Below, piece by piece: positions 12,322 through 25,026 of a DNA stretch of 64,000 nt (positions are counted from its first letter, which is position 1; every line of letters starts with the position of its first letter). The notes under the pieces are model-generated. The model saw nothing but the letters and a program-made list of their open reading frames with translations. It ran no database searches and was not told the DNA's origin. Location: contig OX579640.1 of NCBI GenBank assembly GCA_951230915.1, positions 25,502,981 through 25,566,980 of the forward strand. Reading direction: 5' to 3'. The stretch is from Antitrichia curtipendula. Lineage: Eukaryota > Streptophyta > Bryopsida > Hypnales > Leucodontaceae. The translations under genes and the position numbers were made by a program.

Positions 12322-12785
12322 TGAATGTTTCGGACTACCTTTTCAAATAGATTTTTTTATTAATTATATTCTAATAATTTTTGTTGCATATAGGGTAGAA
12401 TTAATCTTATCCGTGCATTCATATTGGTAAAAGCCTATCTAAAGGACTAAATGCCTTAGAAAGGTAATGAACATCTAATGCAAAAATTTAGGCAATGATA
12501 TAAATCAAATAAATAAAATTGTTCCTTAGCATAGGGATATTTTTGAAGCTCTGAATGGATCGTTTTCCTCAATGAGTTAGAACAATTTCTTATATCTTTC
12601 TCAAATACTTCCCAGCACTGAAGCAAGTGACTATGATTTACTTAGAGTAACAATCCTAAAATGTTATCTGAAACCTGTACATCTGTATTTTAACAAAACA
12701 AAATTTTGCAACCAAGGTCTTTCTGAATTTTAATATACAATAAGAGACTGTAATTGAAAGGTGCAATCCTAATTATATTACAGTC

Positions 12786-13389
12786 TTGAAGCATAATTGT
12801 CCTCAAATACTATTGAATGAAACTGAAAAAATATGCAAGCAAATTGCAAAACTAGAAAAAAAAAGGCTCACTCTAGCTCCTCTCTCGATGTCTACTAGTG
12901 CCTCTATTACTCAAAGTTCTGGTGCAGCTGCAAAAGATCACCAAATAAATTCAAAAAGCACTACTATTGAAAAGGAAAATGAGCTTCCAGGTCACGATTA
13001 ACAACCTCGAGAACCACCAAACACTTGATGTCAAGCCAATCGCAGTCGTTGCGCCCAATTAGCAGAAACAAAGCATATAGACAAGAATTCAACTGGCTTT
13101 CTCTTTTTCGAAATTACTGTGTAGAAGTCCAGCTTCTTGTCCTTCACAATATATCTGCAGAGTATTGTTTTCACTTTTTGAATTTAATACACTCTACAGT
13201 CGTCACTTTCGAGTAAAACTAGAAGCTAAGCCATCAGAATTGGTGGAATATGAGCTTAAAAAAAAATTCAAGAACATCAATTGCAAACAAGTACTTTTAC
13301 ACCTAAGAATAGCTATGAAGGCAAACGGTTGTAATTGCATGACTAGCTTGAATAGGACCAATGCACAGAGGAGGTTACTTAATTTTTAG
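12786..13389 (+). pseudogene. Possible coding remnant in the transposon interior
   Basis: Three short plus-strand frames in different phases follow each other: 12786-13001, 13025-13216 and 13165-13389. The last contains a lysine-rich stretch, EAKPSELVEYELKKKFKN, that could be an old exon. The phrase EAKPxxLVEY also ends the transposase protein (near 23.33 kb), which may be coincidence. I cannot name a family, and the frame changes argue against a working gene. Confidence 0.2.
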
Positions 13390-13518
13390 TCAGAATTTTA
13401 AGAAAAAATAATAATTTAGTACCTGCATTTAAAAAAATTGCCGCCAAAGAGAGGACTTACCCGACGTGACTTTGCTTGACCAGTTCTGATGTGCTTCCAC
13501 CTTGCAGCTTCAACCTTC

Positions 13519-13725
13519 CGCCAAGTAGCTCCAAAGTCCTTCTGCCAAAATAGCTTCCACGCCCTTCCGCCCAAATACCTTTGGACAGCTTCCACACCCT
13601 TCCGCCCAAGCACTTCCGAATAGTTTCCACACCCTTTCACCCAAGCAACTATAGACAACTTCCACGCCCTTCTGCCCAAACAACTCCGAATAGCTTCCAT
13701 GCCCTTCCGCCCAAGCAACTCCAAA
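13519..13725. repeat. 35-bp tandem array
   Basis: About six units of a 35-bp repeat with core CTTCCACGCCCTTCCGCCCA. The CTTCCA anchors at 13554, 13589, 13624, 13659 and 13694 are exactly 35 bp apart. The length is not a multiple of three, so the frames that read through it on the minus strand (KGVEAV..., AWAEGCG...) are repeat artefacts. Confidence 0.9.
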
Positions 13726-14383
13726 AACTACATTGCATAATAAAAGTTCAGATTCAATCAAATTCAATGCATTCAAAGTTCATTACAAAACAACACAAAA
13801 GGAGCTGAAAGGAGGGTGAAATTAAGGCAAATTTGAATTTCAAAATTAGAACTTTACTAGTTTGCACTATAATGTTGTTGCAAGTTCTGTTTTAATTGAC
13901 ATTGAATGAGGAATTTCAATGGGTCTTAACAACTCCCTCTTCCGATTCCTGTCTCCCTCTGCTTGCACCCAAAAAACTACACCTTGTCAGCAACTTCGAG
14001 ATGCTGAAAATTCGGAAAGCAAGGTGAACATCCACAAGGCCAGACAGGCTGTTGACCGGGAAATTTTTACAGTCAAACTGGGGCCTTCCAGCTGTGTTCT
14101 TCACTTTCTATTTTTAAATGAATGACTCATTTTGTGTAAACTAATTAAGACTAACAACAAAATCACTTGCTTGCAACGTATCGCTAAAGATACTTCTAGA
14201 TGAACAGTGACACTTAGCGGCATAACGAAACCCTACTTACGTACAAACTGCAAATGATACACTTATCGCCTAGAGTTTCCACTTCCGACGTAGTTTTAAC
14301 AAGAGCGTGCTTAAACTCTCACACCTGAAGTTCAGCAGTAGCAGTAGAGTAATAGAAGCCAGGAATAAGAAATGAAGACGAGA

Positions 14384-14612
14384 CATTTTAAGCACACAAG
14401 GTTTAGATAGGAAAGAGTAGCGTGACGAAACATTTTAAGCACACAAGGTTTAGATAGGAAAGAGTAGAGCGACAAAATATTTTCAGCACACAAGGTTTAG
14501 ATAGGAAAGAGTAGAGCGGCAAAACATTTTCAGCACACAAGGTTTAGATAGGAAAGAGTAGAGTGACGAAACATTTTAAGCACACAAGGTTCAGATAGGA
14601 AAGAGTAGACGA
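14384..14612. repeat. 47-bp tandem array
   Basis: Five near-identical 47-bp units with core AAGCACACAAGGTTTAGATA then GGAAAGAGTAG. Unit anchors are at 14384, 14431, 14478, 14525 and 14572. Each unit contains GGTTTAG, a near match to the plant telomere repeat. The array lies in the GC-richer island of the transposon interior. Confidence 0.9.
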
Positions 14613-17600
14613 TGTTTACGTAGGAAATAGCACGGTGGAAATATCGCTTGCACACAACGCAACGACAGACAGAATATTGCTCGCATGCAACGACGCATAA
14701 CAACAAGCAAGTAGCTCAAGGTGTCCGCAGTGGAGAAGAAAAAAAATCGTTAAACAAAGAAGATGTAGGCACGGCCGACTAAGAGAACGGAAGATAGTAA
14801 GGTTAGCGACCACACTCTTGCACACGAAGAAAGGGATCAAACTCAAATAAAACAACAAGACAACGGTAGGGAGAACAAGAGGCACTCATCACAACTTGAA
14901 GGAGTGACGAAGGACTGAAGCGGCAACGAGAGACTGCAACGGCGAGGATAGACTGCAAAACTTGGCAATGTCAGAGGACTGGAGAACTCTACTTCGGCAA
15001 GGCTGGAGAGAGGTTGCAAAAGTCTTCAGCGGTGGAGTCTTTGCATGTCGACGGGTTCCGCGGCCGCGCACCTTCCCTATTCAAACTTTCCAGGTAATAG
15101 TCGTTTCCTTTACCCTAAAAGCTAGGAACGTTAGAATAAAATGCATTCATCGAACATGTAATTAAAAACTAATTATTCTTTGTGCAATGAATGTAGAAGA
15201 AGGTGGATCTGTCTTCTGAAGTGAGTTATAAAGCTATAGTGAAAATCAACCTAAAGCATGAAATTGACAATTCATGAAATAAAAATAAAAATTTACTAAA
15301 TGGAAAATTATTTTTGAAACCATATGTTCATTAAATTTGTAGGTTTTGAGTTTTAGAGCTCATCCGGATGATTAGATTCATGAATGCTATAACCAGTTTA
15401 TATAAATTTATTTTGGAAGGATAATTATAATATTTTTTTCAAAATTTTATTGCAAGCAAAGTATCATCATATTCTCAATGGAACATGTTGGAATGAATTT
15501 CAAATCATGTTCACAAGGCACGGTGATTTTTGGAAGTTTGGCAGTTGTTCACATGGATGGCGTATTTTTTTTATTCAATTCTGAACTAGAGTCAATGTAA
15601 TTTCAATGTAGTCAAATATTTGACATAATTGCACATTTTTATTTATTTTTTAAGTTTACTCTAGTAACACCTAATCAAACCAATAGGTAGTACAAAAATT
15701 TAATAAGTTATGTTCATAAATTAAGATGACTTTCATCCAAGCCGTAAAAAGAGAAATAATAACATTAATTCTTTTGTCATTAAGAAATTGGATGTAATAG
15801 CGTTTACTGTTTTAAGTCCATAAATTCCTTCAAAGGACTCCAAGGATTTTGGATATGCTCATGTCATTTGCATTTTGGACATGATGTCTTCAAATTTTGT
15901 TGGAAGAGATAGAATCACATTAGATTTTTTGGAATATATTTTTTACTTCAATCAGCGCTTATGAACTAAATTTATGCCATTAGGTGTCAAAAAATCAACT
16001 CAAGGGGGAAACCGCAAGAATTATAAAAGGAAGAATACTTAATTTTTTAATTATTTTCCTTGAAGATTAATGTTTGTTAATTATTTAAAGCTTGTATTCA
16101 ACCTTTTTGGACTAGTGATGTGAAAGTAATGAACAATCTCAGTTTTCGAGCAATCTATACATCTTCCTGTATTAATAACTTATATTCTTTATTAGTGAAT
16201 GCATTTTTTAGATTAAAAAAAAATTAGTAGGCAAGGTTAAGTTTATTTGCCTAAGTAATCTCACCACTGGAATTATTGTATTTCAATTCCAACTGAGAGC
16301 TATGAACGATTTAGTTATCCCTTAACTCTGGAACTTTTTTATTTGTAACAATTTTTGTATGATTGAAAATTTAGTGTTTTTATGTTGATATTGTTTTCCT
16401 AGATTTTGAATTCAATTTTTCAACAAAAAGAATTTGAACATAAAAAACAACAGTGCAAACACTATTAGTTAAAAAGATTTGAAGCCACTGAAATTAGTTA
16501 CCGAAAAATTTAAAACAAATTTTTACTTCTCTATAAATGCAAATATCTTGCAATGTACGCGGTATAAGTTCTTGAAATTTATTCCATGCTTTCTTATACA
16601 ATGTAGTACTACATCCTATAGTTATATTTTAAAAATAGTTTTAAAAAATTTTGCTCTATTCAATAGAAATGGTAATTTTGAGTGGTTCTAGATGCCAAAA
16701 AATCCTTTGGACTTCAAGAGTTATTGGATAACCACTTAACTATTGTATTTAGTGATGAATAACAAAAATTTACCCATTTATCACCAAATTTTGTGTTTCA
16801 TATTATAAAAGATGACACGAGCATAAATAAATGTGGAATGAATAGGGAGCTATTTCTATAAAACTTCCAAACAAAAATAGTACGTTGAAGGTACATAATG
16901 TTTTTGAAAAAGTAAATGGCAGAGAAGATCATACTAATAAAACTTGTGCTATAAAATTAAGAAATTAATTTTTCTAAATAGTACTTGAAGAATTTTAATC
17001 CTTAAAAGACCAGAGCCACTATTTTGTTAAAAACGAATGAAAATTATAATTTGTACTACGTTCTTAGAAGTGAAAAAAGGAAAAAAAATCCTAGCAATGT
17101 AGGATAGGATCTTCCGCTTTAGTTCTTTCAGATCATATTGTTAAAATTGTACACAGTTCAAACATTTTGATTGGAAGACAGTGGTATTTGTAGTTGGTAT
17201 TTAATTTTTTCATGAACAGTAGTTGTCTATTTCAAATGTCTTTGACTAGCAGTTGTAGAATTATTTTGCACTTTGTCTTTAGAATTTGATTTTTTGTGTA
17301 TTGGAGAATTGACTAGAAAATTTAGGAGTATACATTAAAGAAAAAATTATTGTCTTTCATTCTTCAAAGGATTGTGAAGTAGAAGTAGGTCTAAAATTGA
17401 AAGTCGAACTAAATTATTAGTAGCTTTGAAATTGAATTCAAGCAAAATACTCCCAGTGGTGAGATAGTTTAAACAATAAAATTTATCCTTCAAAGAGGAA
17501 GGGATATTTTTTTTCAGAGGACTGCATTTAAATTATTTTTATAAGTTATTTTGTGTAGAAGATGCAGACTTTGGTAGGAAAAAAATATTAATGAATATTT

Positions 17601-20211
17601 GTACATCAAGAATTGAAATGGAATGAACTGAAGCTTTACATGTAGAACAAAATATGATATGTAAGAAACAAGAACTTGAGAATTAGATTTTGAAGAATGT
17701 TGATTCTTTATTTCTATCCAATGAATTAAAAAGCATGTTATGCATGACATAGCTTTTGCTTGCTTGCAGCACGCCAACACCTCAAAGAAAAGTTGTATTA
17801 CCATGAAGTTAAGAAAGTTTTTGAACTTATGAGAGAGTTTTGGAAATGTTAATTACAAATTTAGGTCATAGGAAGTTGTCCAAAATTTGTACTTTACGCT
17901 AAGGGGACAATGGTACTTAAGGATTATCCCTATGAGGACCGTGTGTCCCCTCGAGTGACAATGTGGATTTGTTTAGGTTATTCTTTTTTTAATTTGTAAT
18001 TAGTTTATCTAAAACTTTCTAAAGATGTACAATATTGTAAGAGCTCTATGGATATATATTTTTAATTTCAATCAGTGACTTAAAGAAGAAGTTATGGTAC
18101 AAAGAGTCAAAAGTATATGTTAGATAGAGATGCCAAAAAAACATATTTTCAAACATGTTTTGCTCTTCATAGTATAAATGGTTATTTTCAATCTTACTAG
18201 ATGGAAATAAGACCTTATACCCTTAAAGATTAATAGAAGATGGCATTGAAATTGTAAAATTTACGAGGACCATGGGAATAATTTTTCCTTATAGATTTCT
18301 AAATTTGAGTAAAAAAAGTCTTCGTGAACTCAAGTACAAAGAACATACAGTGTGCTTTTCTACTATTTTTTCTAGAGTCGTTAGATTAGCAGTATAGGAG
18401 GTTATTCCAATGTGAATTTCAAACTAAAGTTTTGTATTTTCTAATACCGAAGCATTTGGATGACTACTTTTTGGTAGTTTTTTCTAACATTATTTTTGCA
18501 TAGACTTAGAAAAAAATAACTACTAATTCAAATTACTAATTCTGTGAAGATTGGATTGTCAATATGTCATTCCTATATATAATTTTGGAACTTGTAAGTG
18601 CTTTGTTTGTTTAAATGGACACTTGTATTGTATGAATTGCATATAGAATAATTTTGTGAAGGCTTAAAGGAAATTCAAATGTACATATAAAACAACCACT
18701 TCAAAAACAAAGTAGAGGGCGAAGAATATGAATTTTAATTTCTATATAAACATGGTTACCAAAGTTGAGTTCAGCCATAGGCATTGCATAGATCAATGAA
18801 TTTAAAATGTGAATCAACAAATTTTGATTTGGTATCTTTGAAATGGTGAATCGTTCAGTATATCAGACTTCAACGTTGATCATGAAGTGATTCTCGAATG
18901 TCTATACTAAATTGGCATTGCATCTTATCAAATTTATTTTTTTACAACCAGCATGATTTGAATTTTGAGTTCTACTTATATAGCATTCAATATACCGCTA
19001 CGGGAATATACAATGAGGGCTGATGGTGCTCTTATACACAGACGTGTCCAAAAGTTGTTGCTAGATTTAATGTATTACAGTATTAGTAATTGTAATGGAA
19101 GAGGTGTATTGAGGCTTATGGGAGTCATTTCTTCACCGTAGTGCACATTAATGGATTTCAAACTTGTCATGACAAAATTATTGAAAGTGAACACAAAGTA
19201 CTTGATTTATTGAACGACATGAATGTAAAGTGTATTTTTATTTCATAGAGAGTGCTCGGAAATTCATTTTTTTAGGTTGCATTGGGAAGTATGTCTTCAT
19301 CTTAGAAGGGATACATATTACAAAATGGAATTTTGAATGTGAATTGTTGTCAAAGTTGAAAAATTGGAGTAAATCCTTAAGAGCATTCTAGTACTGGTCG
19401 AAGTAGATGACTCACTACTGTATTTGAAAATATCCTGAACTAAGAGGAACTATACATGTTATGGAGAGTGTGTGTTAAAAGTTGTTGCATTTTCAATTAG
19501 TACAAAAAAAATAAGTTATTAATTTACATACAGAAGTTGTAATGGTAATGAAGCATAGTCATAGACTCCGGTCATATAAGAAGACTGTTAGAAGAACTGT
19601 AGTGTACTTAAGGAAAAAATGCATCATAGCAGTTGTCCACATAGTGGACATAACAATAAATAATTAGAGTGTAGAAGTGTAGATCTCACCAATATATGTA
19701 GAGATACACTTAGAATTTTTTTGAAAAATAATTGATCACAATGAAGAAAGAGAAAGAACAAAGGAGAACTCAATATTCAACTTAAAAGAACTCCATTACA
19801 TTTTCTTGATTATGAAGGTAGTGTAGGGTTCCGTGTACAGTATTTGCTGTCAGTTGGACTGTACAAAAGATATAGGTGGAAGGTACTTAACATATTGAAG
19901 CTTTGGAATTGGAGAACAATTTGTTGAAATTGCAATGCATTATGGAACTGTAACATTCAATATATCATTTTAAACTAATGCATCAATATAAAAATAAAGA
20001 CTACAGAGATTGATTGATTTTGATTTTAATTAATGTTGTTATAAGATATCATGTGGAATACTGTAAGCCATGGGATTGTATGTTCTTAAGAAAAATATCC
20101 CATTACTATTCTAATATGTTTTTGTTCATGTAGAAAAACAGTGAAAATGGTAAATGCTAAAGAAAGTGAGTGCCTGTAGCGGAAGAGCAAATGTGCTGAA
20201 CACCTTGCAAA
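14613..20211. other. Transposon interior without a recognisable gene
   Basis: The first 450 bp complete the GC-richer island and end at a GC palindrome (CGCGGCCGCG, 15059-15068). From 15.1 kb the sequence is AT-rich with no long frame on either strand. The last few hundred bases should include the promoter of the transposase gene. I found no convincing TATA arrangement that decides a start. Confidence 0.45.
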
Positions 20212-23200
20212 ATGGCAACAGAGGCGTTTGGTAGTCCAGTGGGATTTGTAGCACAAGTGACAGCGACAGTTGCAACAGAACGAAGAAATGTAGGGGAAAG
20301 ACTTGCGTGTGTAGTTTGTAGAAGGCTTTTCCCACAAGCAAGATGTACACCTATTTTTGCAGTGTCAGGGCTTGGAGGAAGCATGGTGCAACTTCTAGAA
20401 GAGAACGGTACCGTCGTGGGATTTGGTGTTGTGGACAATAATTTTATATGTGGTACTGAACTTCATGGAGTGAAATTACGTCCTTATGAAGTAGCAGTAA
20501 GGGTTACACATGCTATCAATGGAAGAAAGTGGGTAGGTGAAGTAGTAGGTGAATACCTAAGCGATTGTGTGGACGAGGTGATACGATGGCGTCGAACTTT
20601 ACTTTGTAGCCCATTACCCTCGGAGTTGAGAACCACAACATTGACAGCGGAGGGGAGATCCAATTTTACTTTCCCCTCTATTGTGGTACCAGTGTTTGAT
20701 TTTGATGATGGAGGAGAGAATACTAGCACTTCCGAGGTGACTCCATCTAGTCTTGCAGGAACGAGCACACCTGAAGGAAGCGTTCCTAGGACACAAGGAT
20801 CAGCAAGTGACAATGCCAATTTCAGAGTTTCGCATGGTATTCCTACGAATATAGGGCGTCGAAAATATTCAATGGCAAATCGGAGGACCAGAGTAAGAAA
20901 CCCAAGAGAAAGGGGGGAGTCTTTGAGTCAAAAAGTAACACTTGAAAGTGTGATGCATGTGAAGGAAAGTGGGTCATGTAAACGCAATTGTTTGCGAGAT
21001 GTGGATCCGAAGTACATATTGGATCAACGATACATGGCGTGGGGACAGAAGTATGATGCAAGAGCCACGTGGATAATGCAAATGCTCAATGCCTTCTACA
21101 CTCGTGTAGAAGGAAGTGCAAGAGATAAATATGTAACAAAATTGGATGGAAACGTTGTCTGCAATGCATGTTATGCGGCGGCAGTGGGTTACTTTCAAAG
21201 GCGTTTCAAGCAGCTGAAGACAATGCATAATGTATATGGCAGGGTGGCAGCTGTTCATGGTAACACTTGCCAAGCGAGGGAAAGTGCAAGAATGTCAGCA
21301 GCGAGAGAAAGTCTTCGAGTTTTTGTGACTGAGGCAGGATGTCAACAACCTCATCGATCAATACGGAGGAAAATGGATAATGCAGTGGTACCATTGATCT
21401 TGCTGCCTATGAATACCACTAAATTAGACGTGTTCTGTTATGTGAATGAGGAAGTGAAGAAACTAGTGGATGGGTCTGAATTGTCAATGAGTTCATTTCA
21501 TCGACTTTGGAGGAAAGAGTTTCCACATGTGCAAATCCCTCCATTCTCTTGATTCTCGAAGTGATATCATTGTTGGGAGTATAAATGTGGAATGGAGTCC
21601 ACCACCAACGCAGCAGCAAATGTGAAGATAAAGGAATTGTACATGGTACACATTCAAATTCAAATGGAAGAAAGGCGAGATTATTGGTTGTTCAAGAGAT
21701 CTGCGATGATCACTCCAGACTTTTTTATGTGTTTAATTGTAGATGGTATGGATCAAAATACTACCATGATTCCAAGGATGAGGCAGACAGTGAAGAACAT
21801 CGAATCTCGATTTGTGAAGACACATTTGTGCGGTGTATTGGTACATGGCATTGGTTTGTATGCAGGCGTGTGGATAGATGCTCATCACAAACATGATAGC
21901 AATCAAGTCATAACGTCAGTGATGAACGTGATACGCAACGTGAAGCGGAGGAAAGGAGTATTGCCACCAACGTTGAGGATTCAAGCAGATAACACTACAA
22001 GAGAGAACAAAAACATCTACATGTTTGCTATGTGTGCTGCTCTTGTTGGACTTGGTTTCTTTAAGGAAGTGCATCTTTGTTTTTTGATAGTAGGCCACAC
22101 CCATGAGGACATTGATCAAAAATTCAGTGTCATTTCCAACGTATTGAAGAGGAAAGACAAAGATACATTGGAGGAGATGTTACAGCTAGTAGAGAAAGGG
22201 ACTACATATACGGAATCGTTTGTGAGTGCTCGCAAGTTAGAGCATGTCCGAGATTGGAAGGCATTCATCACACCGCATTTGTTACGAGGAGGGGATACCT
22301 TGACAAGCATAACATTTCCGCACCACATGAGGTTTTACATAGAAAATGGATTGGTCCGTATACAACACAAGCATTTCAGCTCAGATGAATGGGGTTTAAC
22401 AAGAGGTCATTTGTGCATGAATTCCTTGCCAAGCACGGCAGAACGACCAAAGCTTGCAGAGGTGTATGCAGCTGATCAAAGAGAACTGAAAGCACTGGAC
22501 GATTTTGTTGCATACAAAGAGAAGCTTGTACAAAGAGGCATAAATCCAGAGAAGAACTTTGAAGCCGCGCAAAAGACAAGGCAGTTCAAAGAGTACTTGT
22601 CAGATTTTCCACAGTCGAATAGAGAAGGCTTTTGTGATTTACCATTTTGGCCAAGCGATGTAACAAGTGAAAACGAAGATGGCAATATTGTAACAGATGT
22701 TGAAGAAGAAGGTATAAATTCAAGTGCATCAGTAGATGTGGATAGAAACATGACAGAGAGTGCAACGGTGGACATGATTATGACAACTATGCCTAATCCA
22801 GAGAGGAGGGGGTATTTTGGACCCCGTAAAGATAGGCCTCTACAAGAAGCATTAAGGAGAGTGATTGGAGGGAAGAACAGAGGTGGAAGAAATGAACTTG
22901 TACAAGAAATACCGCAAGGTGGAAGTGAAGATCCTTTTCCTCCTTTCAATCCGGAGGATGACATTGTTGTAGGCCAATTTGTGGCTCTTACTGTAGAGTT
23001 GAGGGAAGTAAGAGTAGGGATACCATTTTATGTGGGTAAGGTGCTGGAGTTTGGACATGGAAGGTGGGCATCCAAGATGAAGGTTTTGTGGTATTGGCCA
23101 AGTATGAGACTTGGAATGCAAGAAGACGCAAGAAGCAATAGAATCAGATACACGAACTGCATGGAAGCTAAGTGGGAACCATCTGGAGAGCGGTTGGCGT

Positions 23201-23418
23201 GGATTGAAAAGGAAGCCACCATTTACTCATGGATGGATAACCCACTGAGAGGAAGAAGTGGTCAAGTCATAAGCTCGAAGCTTACAGTGCACGGTGTGCA
23301 AACTGAGGAAAAAATATGCATTCCGCTAGAGGCCAAACCGCACCTTGTAGAGTACATGGCGATGCAAATGGAAGACCTAGATGACGAGCGTCTGCGAATT
23401 GATTTGGATATGCATTAG
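20212..23418 (+). pseudogene. DUF7869-type transposase-like protein, two internal stop codons
   Basis: Two open frames, 20212-21552 and 21592-23418, are in the same phase and form one protein of about 1,068 codons interrupted by TGA at 21550-21552 and TGA at 21562-21564. Just before the break is HRLWRKEFPHVQIPPFS. After it come the remains of a Cys-rich motif (HCWEYKCG) and then the RNase H-like core: DGMDQ (Asp codon 21742), LRIQADN, and VGHTHEDIDQ. These fit a DDE/D-type catalytic triad as in DUF7869 proteins found in many eukaryotic repeats. The N-terminus has a CVVC pair. Near the C-terminus a module (VGQFVAL..PFYVGKVLE..KVLWYWP) resembles a small chromatin-reader-like beta barrel. The first TGA could be a deaminated CGA. 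The gene ends 290 bp before the right terminal repeat. I regard it as the dead transposase of the large element. Confidence 0.7.
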
Positions 23419-23670
23419 AGTCTTAGTGCCATGTGTTAATGTAGTGTACTTACAACCTTGTAATTGTAGGCTTTTTTATGCATTTGAAAGTGGAGTGAAA
23501 ATTGTACAAGGTTTTATATGAAAAAATATAGAAAATAAAGTACTACAAGTATTTTTTGGGACAATTTTTTGGACAAAGAGTGAATAATATATTTGATTTT
23601 TTAACCCCTGCAAGATTTTTGAAAATGTCTTTTTTCAATCGCAAAAGTCCCAAGTGCAATCCAACACCCT

Positions 23671-23706
23671 CTAAGTGCAAGAATGTCTAATTCTTTGTTT
23701 ATAGTT
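23671..23706 (-). repeat. Right terminal inverted repeat of the large transposon
   Basis: Read on the minus strand it is ACTATAAACAAAGAATTAG..., matching the left end with two differences in 33 bases. A second AAGTGC-type subterminal motif lies at about 23651-23658. Confidence 0.75.
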
Positions 23707-23919
23707 ATATTTTAATTGCTAAATAAATGTGTTGCAATATACTTCTTTAGGTGAAAAGAACTCATAAAAAATTTACCTTCCAAAATTATAGAGATTCATA
23801 CATCAACAAAACACAAAATCATCCCCCTATACATCGCAGTTACAGGAATGCAGCGCATTCCGGGATACACCGGTACACCTTTTTACACACGCGGTACACC
23901 GGTGTACCTTTCCCTTTGG

Positions 23920-24120
23920 GAATGCACGTCGGAGCTCGGAAATACACCCTGACCGCGTGCGTGCGAGCTGGTACAGACCTGTCTCCTGCTGCAGGTGGAA
24001 TGCACGTCGAACTCAGAGATACACCCTGACCGCGCGCGTGCGAGTTGGTGCAGACATGTCCTTGTGCAGGCAATTTGCACTCATTGAACTCTGCGGTACA
24101 CCCTGCTTGCGCGCCTCTCT
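23920..24120. repeat. 78-bp repeat with ACACC/GGTGT palindrome
   Basis: AATGCACGTC recurs at 23921 and 23999 (78 bp apart), followed in both copies by ATACACCCTGACCGCG and GTGCGAG. A third, eroded copy follows to about 24115. Immediately upstream is the palindrome ACACCGGTGT (23896-23905). No gene is seen here. Confidence 0.75.
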
Positions 24121-24203
24121 TAAACAACAGACCTGACTCCTTTAGCGTTGCTGGACTTTAGGCCGCCCTGCAACACGCCAAGGAGGGTGGAATGCGCCAT
24201 AGA

Positions 24204-24672
24204 GCAAGGCCATTTCAGTTTTGGGTTGGATTTTGGATTTGGAGGGCTTCGGATTTTGGGTCACTTGCAACAGAGAAGGAAGGGGTGCGGTTTAGGGTGG
24301 GTATCGGCAGTTCATCCCGATATGGGGGTTGAGGGTGTTGGGTCAGCAGGTGTGGAGGTAGCAAGGCCATTTCGGTTTTGGGTTGGGTTTTGGATTTTGA
24401 GGGCTTTGGATTTTGGGTCACTTGCAACAGAGAAGGAAGGGGTGCGAGTTAGGGTGGGTGTCGGCAGTTCACCCCGATATGGGGGTTGAGGGTGTTGGGT
24501 CAGCAGGTGTGGAGGTAGCAAGGCCATTTCGGTTTTGGGTTGGGTTTTGGATCTTGAGGGCTTAGGATTTTGGGTCACTTGCAACAAAGAGTGAAGGGGT
24601 TCAGTTTAGGGGAGGTATCGGCAGTTCACTCCGATATGGGGGTTTAGGGTGTCGGGTCAGCAGGTGTGGTCC
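24204..24672. repeat. 157-bp tandem repeat, three copies
   Basis: GCAAGGCCATTTC starts each unit at 24204, 24361 and 24518. The units contain GGTTTTGGGTTGG and CCGATATGGGGGTT; the first and third also carry a TTTAGGG or TTTAGGGG unit. The frames reading through the array on both strands are periodic artefacts. Confidence 0.9.
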
Positions 24673-25026
24673 GAAATGGGTGACTGTACGAACTAAAGTT
24701 GCAGTTCAGGTTAAACTTCAGGTTCTAGTTGCGGATTTCATTTTTTGATGTTTTTGTGAGGTGGGCTTCCGTGGGGTTTAGGATTTGGGGTGCGGTTTTA
24801 GAGATATAGCAACTTTGACTTTAGGCACGGGAGGTTTGACTTTGCGGTTGTGACTTCGTTTTAAAGAATGAAAAGGCGAGAATTAGCTTTTTGGATTGGG
24901 CTTGACGAGAGCTACCCGAAACTGTGTTCAACTTCTAAAAATAGTAACTTTGATTTTGGGGTTTAGGATTGGATGGGGAGCATGTCGAAGTCACGTGGAA
25001 GGCAATATATTTTAGGGGTTGGGTTT

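Larger units (their letters stand above)
1831..23706. mobile_element. Very large DNA transposon (about 21.9 kb), defective
   Basis: The ends are defined by an inverted repeat: 1832-1864 matches the reverse complement of 23673-23705 at 31 of 33 positions. Just inside each end there are further copies of GCACTT or AAGTGC (around 1858-1874, 2046-2056, 23650 and 23672), which look like subterminal transposase-binding repeats. Two genes point outward towards the ends: an unknown protein on the minus strand and a DUF7869-type transposase-like gene on the plus strand. Both are broken by stop codons. The left terminus reads CACTA, but the right end reads TAGTT rather than TAGTG, and I found no target-site duplication, so the exact outer base and the superfamily are uncertain. 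About 12 kb of non-coding DNA separates the genes. Confidence 0.75.

Noticed and set aside
13416..13776. Minus-strand frames rich in 'KGVEAV' and 'AWAEGCGS'
   Set aside because: They come from the 35-bp tandem array read in different phases.
1831..23706. Assigning the large element firmly to the CACTA superfamily from its CACTA start
   Set aside because: The right end reads TAGTT, no 3-bp target duplication is visible, and the transposase is of the DUF7869 type. The CACTA letters may be coincidence.
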